Of a DNA stretch of 64,000 nt, positions 10,874 through 22,000 are shown piece by piece. Made by a program: the position numbers and the translations under genes. The notes beneath the pieces are model-generated. The model was not told where the DNA came from and did no database searches. It saw only the letters and a program-made list of their open reading frames with translations. Position 1 is the stretch's first letter. Each line of letters begins with the position of its first letter. This DNA comes from Lytechinus pictus (Eukaryota > Echinodermata > Echinoidea > Temnopleuroida > Toxopneustidae). The DNA lies in the NCBI RefSeq assembly GCF_037042905.1, contig NC_087246.1, forward strand, positions 35,892,001 through 35,956,000, read 5' to 3'.

Positions 10874-12693
10874 TCAGTCTGTTTCACTAGACATGCTAGA
10901 TTCAACGGATGACGATTCGGCAGAGACAGACGAAGAACGTCTGAAACGAGCTGCAAGTAATGAAATATAATTGCAATCATTATTAACATACGAAGAAACT
11001 CCAATGATTAATCGGAATGCATATCATGTAAACATGGATATTTAACGATAATTTCTTTGAAATATTGTATATCGGTTTGTTTTTATCTTTTGGAAAAGGG
11101 GGAGATTATGATAACGACTTACGTTTGTTTGAAATGTGAATAATGAAGACCAGAAATTGTGTAAGAGAATTAAAACATTTGAAAATGTCATTGAGTTTAA
11201 CTATGATAAACTGAGAAGAGCAACAATCGAATATAGGAAGAGGGATCTTTTGCATTACATATCATAAATGTTTTTGGACGATGTCACAGAGTGTCAACGA
11301 AAGCAGCAAAAATCTTTATAAATGGCATTAGGGGATTTGAAGATATTACTTACCTGTAGAGGAACAGTCGACAACTTCAAGGCAAATTTTCTCCAAGATT
11401 TCACAGGCATCAGCGCTATTCTGCTCTCCTTCCTCTAGCAGACACACCATATCATTCTCAGCTTCATCGATGAGGTTCTGTTCAGTAGATGTAAGAAGTC
11501 CTCTTAGGTCTTCTTCACACGTGTCAACCACCAGCCTGTATATGTCACATAGGGCTTTGAACTGAGCAGTGCGATCGGTAGTCATGGTAGTTTGGGCTAG
11601 AAATGAAAGAAATTATCAAATCGTGACTTTTCGTAAAGTTTGTCTGTAAAACACATAACAAACTAGTGGCATATTGAGCCAAACGTTGAGGGGGCAAGAT
11701 ATGGGGTATCGGGAAAATTTTTTTTTTTTAAAGCTTAGAGAGAGCGAAGCAAGCGAGCATAAATTTTGAGATAATATTCAGAAAATAATATATTTCAACC
11801 TCCTCTCTTTCCCTTTAATTATTTCCTTTTCTCTTTTTATTTTCTTGGTCTTGGTTATTTGGGGGCAAGTGCCCCAAGACCCCCCCCCCTGTACGCCACT
11901 GTAACAATCATATATTCCAATTAAACAAAAATTATTGCACCTAAATAAACAAATTGACATGTTTTGTTGTGTAATGTGGAAACTCGCTGTCCTAACAATA
12001 TCAAAAGTTTTATGTCATTCCTCAAAATAGATGTATCATGCATGATGAAAGTCACGATAGAAACAGTACCCAAATGAGAAAGATATCTGCAAATTTCGAT
12101 AAATGCCTTTTTTTTCTCTATCAATTTTTAATTGAAAAATATACAAAAAAAATCCATACCTTTCACTCCCATTGCAAAAAATGCAACGATACACAAACAA
12201 ACGCAGAGTGCTTTTACCTGTAAAAGGGAAAAATTGAAGAAAAAAAAAATAATAACATGAACATTTTAAGAATTAATTGAAATTCGAAAGAAAAAAAAAA
12301 CAGGAATAAGAGTGATAATTAAATGGAATGAAATTGATATAGCATGAAAAAAATATAAAAATTGTAAAAAATCAATAAATATAAAGTTTATAATCCTAAT
12401 TCTTAATATAAATGGAATTTAATAGCATATACCATTGGCGGATCGGGGGACTGAAACAAAACGATATACCCCGACTTGTGATATCCAAGATAAAAATTCG
12501 GTGTATAATGCAGATTTCTATTTACGTATACAAACAAATTCACAAATAAATTAAAATCCATGTCATCAAATTTGCTCTTTTTTCTTTCAATATCTCTTTA
12601 AAATGCCTAAAAATTTAAAACTATAACTGCAGTTTGAATTGTTTCTGCTGGAATAATTTTTAAAAATAATGTTATACTTACCGATTGAGCCAT
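10874..12693 (-). CDS. Gene B: secreted six-cysteine protein, complete
   Basis: Four exons on the minus strand: 12682-12693 (Met-Ala-Gln-Ser, then GTAAGT), 12160-12217, 11354-11596 and 10874-10950, giving 129 residues. The first 24 residues form a signal peptide with a Cys-rich hydrophobic core ending Val-Lys-Ala. The mature 105-residue chain keeps all six cysteines of gene A but has two in-frame 9-bp insertions relative to A and C: Met-Thr-Thr near the N terminus and Ser-Met-Ser in the tail. The Arg-Phe-Arg-Arg site is kept. A TATA box lies about 90 bp upstream. Only 16 bp of native 3'UTR remain before a transposon. Function unknown; the intact frame suggests a working gene. Confidence 0.8.
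11664..11901 (-). mobile_element. hAT-like MITE in gene B intron 2
   Basis: Orthologous to 912-1186 in gene A. In gene orientation it starts CAGTGGCGTACAG and ends GCCACTA, followed by gtttgtta (minus strand of 11656-11663). The other flank reads gattgtta, one base off. Gene C has no such insertion at the matching place. Confidence 0.7.
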
Positions 12694-12784
12694 TTTCAGG
12701 AGTTTTGCTGAGCCGAGCGTTTTGAGAAAATAAAGTGTTATTTAGAACGCTGATGAATGAGTGATTAATGAAGATATTTTCTCC

Positions 12785-12792
12785 CTTTTATA
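12785..12792 (-). promoter_or_regulatory. Gene B TATA box
   Basis: TATAAAAG on the minus strand within actataaaagggagaaaata, a block shared with gene C. It lies about 92 bp before the ATG. The upstream 200 bp are also shared with gene C in inverted orientation, so the core and proximal promoter were duplicated along with the gene. Confidence 0.75.
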
Positions 12793-12894
12793 GTATTTGA
12801 AAGTAATCAAAATTTAGGTAGGAAATGTTTGGCTTTCAAGATAGCGAGATTGGATTATGACATAATATGACAGTGTAAGAATAGAACAAAAGGA

Positions 12895-13260
12895 CATTTT
12901 ACATAATTTGTTTGTGATAGGTAAAACTGTCATTGCGAATTTCGTTACTAATTATATGCGTAATTAATATCTGTAGCAATTAAGATTAAGTTGACAGTTT
13001 GAAAGGCCAACATTAAGAGAAAATACAAAACGAGTGAACGACCAATAAATACCTTTCTTTGTGTTGAAATCCAAAGAAATTTTACGTAATTTGTTTGTGA
13101 AAGGTAAAACTGTCATACTGTATTTTGTTTTCCATTTATATGCATAATTCATTTATATTATTTAAATGAGGTTGGCAGTTTCAAAGGTAAAAAATTAAAA
13201 ATAAACTAATAAAACGAGTGAACAACCAACTAATTCGCTTGTGTTTAGAGCCAAGGACCC
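12895..13260. repeat. Direct duplication upstream of gene B
   Basis: Two diverged units of about 180 bp (12,895-13,080 and 13,081-13,260) share ttacataatttgtttgtgat / ttacgtaatttgtttgtgaa, gtaaaactgtcat, tgacagttt/ggcagttt and aaaacgagtgaac. Gene C upstream has one clear copy (14,880-15,060, inverted). The unit may carry upstream promoter elements. Confidence 0.6.
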
Positions 13261-13287
13261 ACTCTCTCTCCCCTCTGTCTCTCTCCG

Positions 13288-13327
<40 letters not shown>

Positions 13328-13380
13328 GCGCGCGCGCGCGCGCGCGAGCCACTCAATCTTTCTCTCTCTCTCAATTTTGA
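13258..13380. repeat. Simple repeats (CT)n, (CA)n, (CG)n
   Basis: Runs of CTCTCT, then CACACA, then CGCGCG in about 100 bp, in the B/C spacer. ORFs here are repeat artefacts. Confidence 0.9.
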
Positions 13381-14860
13381 TTGACATGGTCTATTGTCTT
13401 GTTTCATTTACCTTTTAAAGTTATGATTGATATTAGCCGACAGTTTAACTATTGGCTATGCTATAGGAGTTGTATAGGACCTAATTCTTTCCATCATTTT
13501 TTTCTTTAACAGCTTAGTGCTTTGTATGTTTAATATTGAGGAATATTAGAATTAGATATACAAATAGTCCACGTAAATATATTAATATGTATTTAAAAAG
13601 TCTTATTTGTTAGTGTCTATTAAAATTCACCCATTACATAGGTTGATCACTTTTATGATTTTTCAATAAAATCGTGTTCTTTCTTTAATACATAAAACTT
13701 AACCAGTGGGTATACTCGAGATTAGAGCTAGATTTTGTGCATAATCCAATCAAAAGTGACATCTAGCACCATCAGTGGTGTAATGAGGGGCGCGTGCCCA
13801 CCCCCCCCCCCCCCAAAAAAAAAAAAAAAAAAAAAAAGAAGATAGAATATAAAAAAAAGTATAGAAAAAATCAGCAAGCCCCCCAAAATATGAAATAAAG
13901 TAAAATAAAATAAAAGCAGGGGAAAAGGGAGAGAAAGACCGGAAAAGAAAGAGAATTGTGGTTGGGGAAACGGATATATAAGGTTTTTTCAGAATTTGAT
14001 GATCATGAGACACAATTAGCTTGGGGCCTATGTGTTCACTCCTCCCGGAGCACGCATTGCGTGTTAAATTTGATACATATTCCCCTTCCAAAGTTCCAAC
14101 ATGTCCAAGGGGATTTGATGGCGCTTAAAACATTCCATTTTCAAATCAATATCAAATATTAATCCTCGCGCTTTGAACTCTCGTTATTCTATTCAGTGAC
14201 ATACGCATCTTTTTCATGATTTCCAAGCGCTTAACAATATTCCTTTTTTGGGACTGAATAAAAAAGCTCGCGCTTCATGCCTGCCTTTGTTTTTATAAAG
14301 ATTAATTCCAAAAGACAGTCCTTTCAAAATGCAAAAAAAAATCAGCTTACTCTTCGCGCTCGAATAATTTTTTTAATGAATTCTTAGAAACAGTCCTTAA
14401 AATGTGTCCCTTTCCAATCCTGTATAATTGTATCATTAATATCAAATAAAGTTTTATTCATAACACTATGCATTAATATTCATTTATCATACTGGGGCAC
14501 TGCTTTATAAGGAGGAACATACATATAAAAAGTAAAAGGAAAAAAAAAAGACTTCGATATAAGAAATAAAAGAATAAGGTCATCTGAAAAGTGGCTCTGA
14601 CACACCATCCGTTAAATCACCATTGATTCTAAAATTAAAAAAATGAACGACATAAGACCTCTTTGTATATACCCATTTCTTCGCAATGATTCATACTAGA
14701 CTAGAACACCAGTTAATTCGCTGTAATTTCAAATAAAAACATTGAAACAAGAGATCTGTCGCCAAATGACTCTCATTGTTTCGTTTACTTTCAAAGGTAA
14801 AGGAAACAAGATAATTAATAGACCGTGTCATTCACATTTAGGTGAGACTGAGGGAGAGAG
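13381..14860. other. B/C spacer at the centre of the inverted duplication
   Basis: Holds a polyC/polyA stretch (13,800-13,838) after a cagtggtgtaatgagg sequence that looks like a hAT-like left end, and diverged minisatellite cores with cgcgcttcatgc and cttcgcgctcg (14,165-14,370) in the minus orientation. No gene recognised. Confidence 0.5.
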
Positions 14861-15151
14861 AGAGAGTCCTTGGATTTCAACACAAACGTAGTAATTGGTC
14901 GTTCACTCGTTTTGTTTGTTTATTCTTTTAATTTTGACCTTTCAAACTGTCAACTTCATCTTATTGGTATAGATATTAATTACGCATATAATTAGTAACG
15001 AAATTCGTAATGACAGTTTTACCTATCACAAATGAATTACGTAAAAGTTTCTTTTGTTCTATTCTTAAACTGTCATAATCATGTCATATTTCAATCTCAC
15101 AATCGTGAAAGCCAAACATTTCCAACCTAAATTTCGATTATTTTGAAATAC

Positions 15152-15159
15152 TATAAAAG
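15152..15159 (+). promoter_or_regulatory. Gene C TATA box
   Basis: TATAAAAG within actataaaagggagaaaata, 93 bp before the ATG at 15252. The block and its upstream sequence (14,870-15,150) are the inverted copy of gene B's promoter region. Confidence 0.75.
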
Positions 15160-15251
15160 GGAGAAAATAGTGTCTTTAATCATTCACTCAACAGCATTCG
15201 AAATAAATTTTTACCGTTTTTCAAAACGTTCGACTTAGCAAAACTCCTGAA

Positions 15252-18026
15252 ATGGCTCACTCAGTAAGTACACCATTATTTTTCGAACTATTCCTGCATG
15301 CAGAAACTGTTATTCAGTTTTTGCTTTAGCTTATTAAGAATATTAGGGATATGATGAAAAGAAAATGGAACGAATTTGAAAACATGGATATTTATTTCTT
15401 TCTGAAATTGTTTTCAGTGAAATAGAAATACAAATTGAAATCTGTATACCAGAGGTTGATCTAGGATCTCACAAGTCAGGGTAACTATAGCTATTTAAAT
15501 TCAGTTTTCTTGTCTCCCGATCCACCAATGGTTTGTGCTATTAAATTCAATTTATCTTAATCATGTCACCATTTTCTGTTCGACATTATAAATGCAAGTA
15601 TATCTATCATATTGGTAAAGGATTATCAGTTGTTGGTTCTTTTTTTTTCTTTCCATAATTTTCAATCTGTATTCGTTTTCATGATTCATGATTTTACTCA
15701 TTTTTTGTATTCCCCCTTTTCCGGGTGCAATTGCATTCCCTTGTGTGATTTCTTTGTAAAAAAAAAAGAAACTGCTAAATTGAATGAATGAATGAATGAA
15801 TGAATGAGCGAAATTGATCCGGCCACATCCTTAAATTTGTCTGCAAGAAAGATGGTCTCATCTAATTATTTAACTTCAATTGATACTATAATTTATGTAA
15901 TCATTTAAACTGTGATTGTAGAGTATACAAAACGAATCAGATATTTTATTCATTTTCCCCCTCTATATACAGGTAAAAACACTCTGCGTCTGTCTGTGTC
16001 TCTTTGCATTTTTTGCAATGGATATCAAAGGTACAGAAACTTTCTATTTCTTATTTTTCATTGAAAATAAGAGAGATATAAGAGGTATTTGTCGAAATTT
16101 GCATAATGTTGTTCACTTGGGTATGTTTCTATCTATATGTGTTCCCTTAAAAATCGCTTATGTACATGATAAGTCTATTTGGGCTGATGGCTTCACGTTT
16201 AAACTCTTCACGTTCAGACTGAACGATTTTCCACATTACAAATCAAAATTTGCTCATCTGTACGTTTTGGTGCCATTATTTTATGTTTTATTATGATTAT
16301 AATTCCTCACCGATCATTAAGAAAAACAATACAAGTTCGATGTTTGGCATATGTGTTACTGTTAAATTCAATGAAAACCCCATGATTTGATAATTCCTTG
16401 ATTTCTAGCCCAAACTACCGATCGCACTGCACAGTTCGAAGCCCTATGTGACAGATACAGGCAGGTGGTTGACACGTGTGAAGAAGACCTAAGAGGACTT
16501 CTTACATCTACTGAACATGTATTATTTGATGAAGCTGAGAATGATATGGTGTGTTTGGTAGAGGAAGGAGAGCAGGAAAGCGCCGATGCCTGTGAAATCT
16601 TGGAAAAAATTTGCCTTGAAGTCGTCGACTGTTCCTCTACAGGTGAGTTTAATCGTCGAATCCGCTACAGTTTGGATCTCTTACACCAGTTGCATACGCA
16701 GGATTTTTGAAAAGGGGGAGGGTTCAAGCTGAATGAAATGTTGACACCCCCCCCCCCAAAAAAAAAGAAGGTTTAACCCCAAGTTTTAGGTCGTTTCATA
16801 CAAAAAAATGACAAAAGAGGTCTTCATTTTTTACACTGTGACATCGTCCAAAAGCATTATATGTATGAAGATCCATCCACTAATAGTACTCTGTATGTCA
16901 TTATTATCATTAATGTGACCTTTCATCAGAATTATCTTTTCTTTATCGTGACCAGCATTTTTGTTCTCTTTATACAATTTCTCGTCTTCTGTATAGTATC
17001 AAAGAAAACGTAATCTATTACAATCACACCGACAAACAATATCTTGTGTTTGTACGGGGATAAGGTTCTAATTTTCGTGTGTACGAGTGAAGGGAGAGTG
17101 AGAGGGAAAGCGAGAGAGAGAGGGAGAGAAGGAATTGGGGCGGGGGATCCTTCAGCTGCTTGTCCTCATTCTAGTCCGATTTCTTTATTTTGGTTTCTGT
17201 TCTCCTTTTCTTTAGGGCGGTCTTTTTTGTTTCTATCTCGGCGCTTCCCTCTTGAAAACTTTTAGATAATAATAATCTTATATCTGCCTTTTTTTATTGT
17301 AATGTTTCCTGATTTTATGCTTTTTCATCATACTAATCATTTGTAAATATTGTGATTGTTATGATTTATTTCAATAAAAACTTAAATATAAAAAAAAATC
17401 TTAAGGTAATAAATTTGAAAAATACAATGATGATCAGTATTAGTTCATTTGGTATAATTATTAACATCAGCCTCGTTATATAATCATTTTAATCATTTTT
17501 TTAATGATATCATTATCCTTATGGGTATTAATAGAAATTGTTTTTTTTTCTATGACTCACACTCTAAAAACTTTAACCAATATTGGGTAAAATGGGAACA
17601 TACATGCTTGTTGGGTAAAAAGATATCAAATATTTGGTAAATTGTACGCAATGTTGCGTTGAAATTTACCCTTCAAACATGCATTATGCCCAATATTGGG
17701 GAAAAATTACCCAGCAAACATGCATGTTCCCATTCTACCAAGCAATATTGGGTAATTTTTTTTTCTCTCTGTTTTTAGAGTGTATCATATCTAATATCCT
17801 CTTCATCATTTTTACTTCAATGAATCAATATTTTTTATCGTTCATATAGAGAATGGATCGATATTTAAGATATGCATTCAGATTAATTTTACATGTAAGG
17901 AATTTCTTGAATGTATTTTGATTTTTATCATCAATCGTTTTTTTTTCATTACTTTCAGCTCGTTTTAGACGTTCTTCGTCTGTCTCTGCCGAATCGTCAT
18001 CCGTTGAATCTAGTGAAACAGACTGA
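15252..18026 (+). CDS. Gene C: secreted six-cysteine protein, complete
   Basis: Exons 15252-15263 (Met-Ala-His-Ser), 15973-16030, 16409-16642 and 17959-18026, all with GT/AG borders and the same phases as gene B; 123 residues, of which 24 are signal peptide and 99 mature. The six cysteines, the flanking CEEDLRGLL and CEILEKICLEVVDC blocks and the Arg-Phe-Arg-Arg site are conserved. Changes against A and B cluster between cysteines 2 and 4, e.g. EHVLFDEAENDMVC versus EQELFDGTENNMVC. Intron 3 is enlarged by a MITE. Start choice is fixed by the conserved four-codon exon 1 and the TATA spacing. Function unknown. Confidence 0.8.
16700..17550. other. Gene C intron 3, inserted repeat material
   Basis: The matching introns of A and B are only 311 and 403 bp; here it is 1,316 bp. 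It contains C/A tracts near 16,747 and GA-rich sequence near 17,090-17,140. No exon evidence. Confidence 0.4.
17557..17784. mobile_element. MITE with CACTCTAAAAAC ends in gene C intron 3
   Basis: Left cacactctaaaaac and right gtttttagagtgta are inverted repeats. Inside, caatattggg and acatgcatg motifs repeat in both orientations. Non-coding. Confidence 0.65.
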
Positions 18027-18511
18027 GGAGGTCATCGCAGGTCAAAGGTCGAAACTCAGAACACCCATTATCCCTGAGAACTGGAGCAAAGAGATCTCAA
18101 ATCATTGAATTAATTGAAATATTTATATCAAACTCACCGAATAACCTTTCTGTACGATGTATCGGTAACATTACCAAAAGTAGGCGTTCAATCATGATTA
18201 AATTTTCCACTAAATATATTAATCAAAGTCTATCGATAATATTCGAAAAGACGTTCTGTATCATAATTACGCCATCATTTTATTAAGCTATTGGAGACAT
18301 TGAAATCTATGTTCTATTTCAAATGCAATTGGTAGATGGGAAACGGCATATCCATTCATTCCAAAGTAATGTAAATTGAAATAAAATGAAACAGGTTACT
18401 AATTTTCACTATGTGAATACATGACGCTTTGCCTTTTTTTATAATGTGTATGGTGATCACCTTTAAGATGCTGTTTTATAATATATCTTTACTTGATGAA
18501 TGTCATATTTA

Positions 18512-18517
18512 AATAAA
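18512..18517 (+). terminator. Gene C candidate poly(A) signal
   Basis: AATAAA in tttaaataaaattctaa, collinear with the gene A site. Another AATAAA is at 18379-18384. The LINE begins about 30 bp further on. Confidence 0.4.
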
Positions 18518-18545
18518 ATTCTAAGCAAATATTGAAGAATCTAAT

Positions 18546-18566
18546 TTGATTTGATTTGATTTTATT
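18546..18566 (-). repeat. LINE 3' microsatellite tail
   Basis: Pentamer repeat TCAAA on the minus strand in place of a poly(A) tail, as is usual for CR1/L2-type elements. Confidence 0.6.
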
Positions 18567-18699
18567 TGGCAAGTCACCATAACATATATACAGTAGCATT
18601 AAAACAACAGGCTTGCACAGGATGACCCACGAAAGCTCGAAAGCTTATTTCCAGTGGGGTCCTCAATATACAGAATTAAGATAATAAAATGTTAAAATT

Positions 18700-19010
18700 A
18701 TACTATTTACATATTAAAAATGAAGAAAAAAATCAGAATATTTACTATTACCAATAAATAAGATATATAGACAATAAATAAGATATATACAAGAATATAA
18801 CGAAGAAGAAGAAGAAAAGAAGGAGAAGGAAGAGGAGGAACAGAAGAAGAGAGGGGACGAGGAGTAGAAGGAGACGGAAGAAACTGATAACGAAGGGAAA
18901 TAAATAAGGAGAAGAACAACAGCATAAACGTGACGACAATAACAACAAGAAGAGGAGAATAGGAAGAAATAAAAGAAATAGAAAGAATAGAAGAAAGGAC
19001 ATATCGAAGC
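18700..19010. other. LINE 3' UTR, GAA-rich
   Basis: Purine-rich AGAAGAAGAAG sequence between ORF2 and the tail. Overlapping minus-strand Ser/Leu/Phe ORFs are composition artefacts. Confidence 0.6.
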
Positions 19011-19086
19011 TTCAATCAAACTATGTAAAATACATAATAATACCTAGTAGAGAAGAGAAAAGAACTAGGTCAGTATTCAGGCTAAA

Positions 19087-22000
19087 TCAACCGTACAACA
19101 TATCATTTGCATCTTCTTTTTGACTCTCAAGTGAAAGATATTCTTTCAATTTCCTCTTAAAATGCAAAAAGTTTCCTATTTCCTTTATATCATTGGGAAG
19201 GGAATTCCAATGTTTTATAGCATTGTAATAAAATGAGTTACCAATACTACCTACCCTTTCTGGTAAGCAAAAATTGAAATGGCTGTTTCTTGTATTATAG
19301 TTATGTATTTCGGTAACTAGATTAAAGTTTGATCCAATGTAATGATTCGATCTATTGTGATAGATTTTATGCACGTGGTGCAAAATAAGCTGTTTTGATC
19401 TTTTGTTGACTTCAAGAAAACCTGCTCCAGAGAGTTCGGTGTAGCCAACATGGGTTCTGGGACCAGAACAGCTAATGAATCTAACCATTTTATTCTGTAT
19501 AATTTTCAACTTCTTTTTATCGAGTTCGCTTATGCCACTAAACCAAGCAGGGTTGGCATAGTCAAATAAACTCTGAATAAGAGCAAAACAGAGAATACGC
19601 CTTGCTTTTTGATCCATACAACTTTGATACCTGTACAAAAATTTCAAACGGGCATTCGCCCTTTTTACGATTGATTCTACTAAAGATGAAAATGAAAGGG
19701 AGCTAGTCAACTCAATGCCTAAATACTTTACAGATTCTTTCCTATGAATTATCTTATTATTGTATGATACTTCAAATTCAAATGAAGTTTTATGATTACT
19801 TTTAGAACAAAACAGAATGCTTTCGGTTTTGCCTAAGTGTAACGATAATCTATTATCAGTCATCCAATCGACACATGTAGACAGCTGTTCGCTAAGTTTT
19901 TCCTCAACAAATTTTGGGTTGGCATTTGAACAAAGTAGTACGCTATCATCTGCATACAATAATAATTTACAGTCAGCTTTTAAACAAATAGACATGTCAT
20001 TGATATAAGTTGAAAATAGGATTGGGCCTAAAATACTTCCCTGTGGAACTCCACACGTTATAGGCATAATTTTGGAACAAATATCGCGAATAGCCACTAC
20101 TTGATGTCGATTCGACAAGTAGGATTTGAACCATGCTACAGTAGCCTGGTTAAAACCCATTATTTGTAATTTTTTCAATAAGATGCCGTGATTAACTGTA
20201 TCAAATGCTTTTTGAAGATCTAGGAGTACCATCCCAACGAATTGTCCCTTAGACATATTTGTTCTCAGATAATCAGTCAAGTGAATAAGGCATGTCTCAG
20301 TCGAATAGTCATGTCGAAAACCTGACTGATATTCGTAAATCATATCATTTTCTTTAAAATATTTTTCGATCTGAACACATACCGCCTTTTCTAGAATTTT
20401 GGATACTATGCTTAAAACACTGATAGGTCTATAGTTTTCAACAGCAGTTTTATCTTTCTTCTTATGAATAGGAGTTACTTTTGCAATTTTCATATCCTCT
20501 GGGAAAGTGCTAGTAAAGATAGATAGATTTATTAAGAAATTTAATGGTTTGTACAAACTCTTTGCTCCTTCTTTTAGAAATTTAGCAGGTATCAAATCTA
20601 ACCCAGTGCTTTTTGATACATTTAATTTACGCAACTCATTAAAAATGAATTGATCACTAACAGGTAATAATTCAAATTTATCTTGGCTTATACCCTTTTT
20701 TTCATAAAATTTACGAATGTTTTCACTGTCTGCACTGAAAATGTCTTTGCAAGATGGAAGTTTATCTACCAACGTAGCTGCGACATTTGTAAAATAGGAA
20801 TTGAATTCATTGGAAATAGTTATCTTATCATGACATAATTCTCCGTCAATTGAAACGACTAATTCTTGGTCCTTTCCATTTTTCTTTTTTAATCCCAAAC
20901 TTTTTAGATTCTGCCAAAGTCTTTTAGAATCATTTTTATTTTCTTCTATTTTATTTTGTAGGTATTCTAATTTGGCCTTTTTCACCTCTCTTTGAACCAT
21001 ATTTCTTAATTTCTTGTATCTTTTGGAAAGCGTGTCATAATCCTGATCGCTTAGATTTTTCTTCATTTTTTTATACGCCACATTTCTTTCTCGAATAAGA
21101 GAAATAATATCTTTAGTCATCCAGTTTTCTGATCTCTGTTTAATTCTAATCCGTTTTTGAGGCGCTATCATATTCAACGTTGAAATAAAAGTATTTTGAA
21201 AAACTGACCAAGCCTTATTTACGTCAGTGCATTGGGTTAAATCTGACCAATCAACGGCAGACAGTTTAAGATTGAAAGATTCTTCGCTATATTTTTTCAA
21301 CGATCTGATATCAGTGGTTCTGTGAACACCTATAGCCAGCCTAATTTTCTTTCGTGTACAGAAAGTAAAAGAATGGTCACTTATACCAAGATCAATAACA
21401 CCACTTTGACTTATTTTTTGTTCGTTATTACAAATCACATGGTCCAATAAAGAAGAACATGTGTGAGTGACACGGGTTGCATCTTTGATGAGTTGGCTAA
21501 ATCCATGAAGACTCAATAAGTCAGTATATTTTTTAGCCAGTGGAGATTTCTGAAAAAGACAAACATTCATATCGCCTAAAAGTATAATTTCATCATCTTT
21601 CTTTAATATATCGAGAATATTTGACATCTTCTCAATAAATTGATTGCTTTTCGGAGGCCTATAAATGACGCCAGCAATAATTGGTTTTGATCTTGGTAGA
21701 AGCAAATTAATCCACAGTGATTCAGAATCACCTGTACTTAAAACATCTATGATATTGAATGCAATATCATTTCGGACATAAAAACATACACCACCCCCAG
21801 AGCCTGATAATCTATCATTGCGTATTACTTTGTATCCATCTATATTGATTTCTTCATCGTTCACCGAGTTATTTAGCCATGTTTCTGTGAAAGCAATGAC
21901 TGCAAGATTCTTTCTCTTAAAAAGAATTCGAAGTTCTGAAATTTTTGGTAGAATAGATCTAACATTTAGATGTACAAAGTGAAGGCCTTTTACAGCAAAT

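Noticed and set aside
13181-13418. Overlapping ORFs rich in Arg/Glu or Ser/Leu/Thr
   Set aside because: They run through (CT)n, (CA)n and (CG)n simple repeats; no splice or start context.
16018-16296. 92-residue ORF starting in gene C exon 2
   Set aside because: Read-through of exon 2 into intron 2 in another frame; the conserved splice donor at 16031 ends the exon.
18707-19019. Three overlapping 84-102 residue minus-strand ORFs
   Set aside because: Produced by the GAA-rich 3' UTR of the LINE; pure Ser/Leu/Phe composition.
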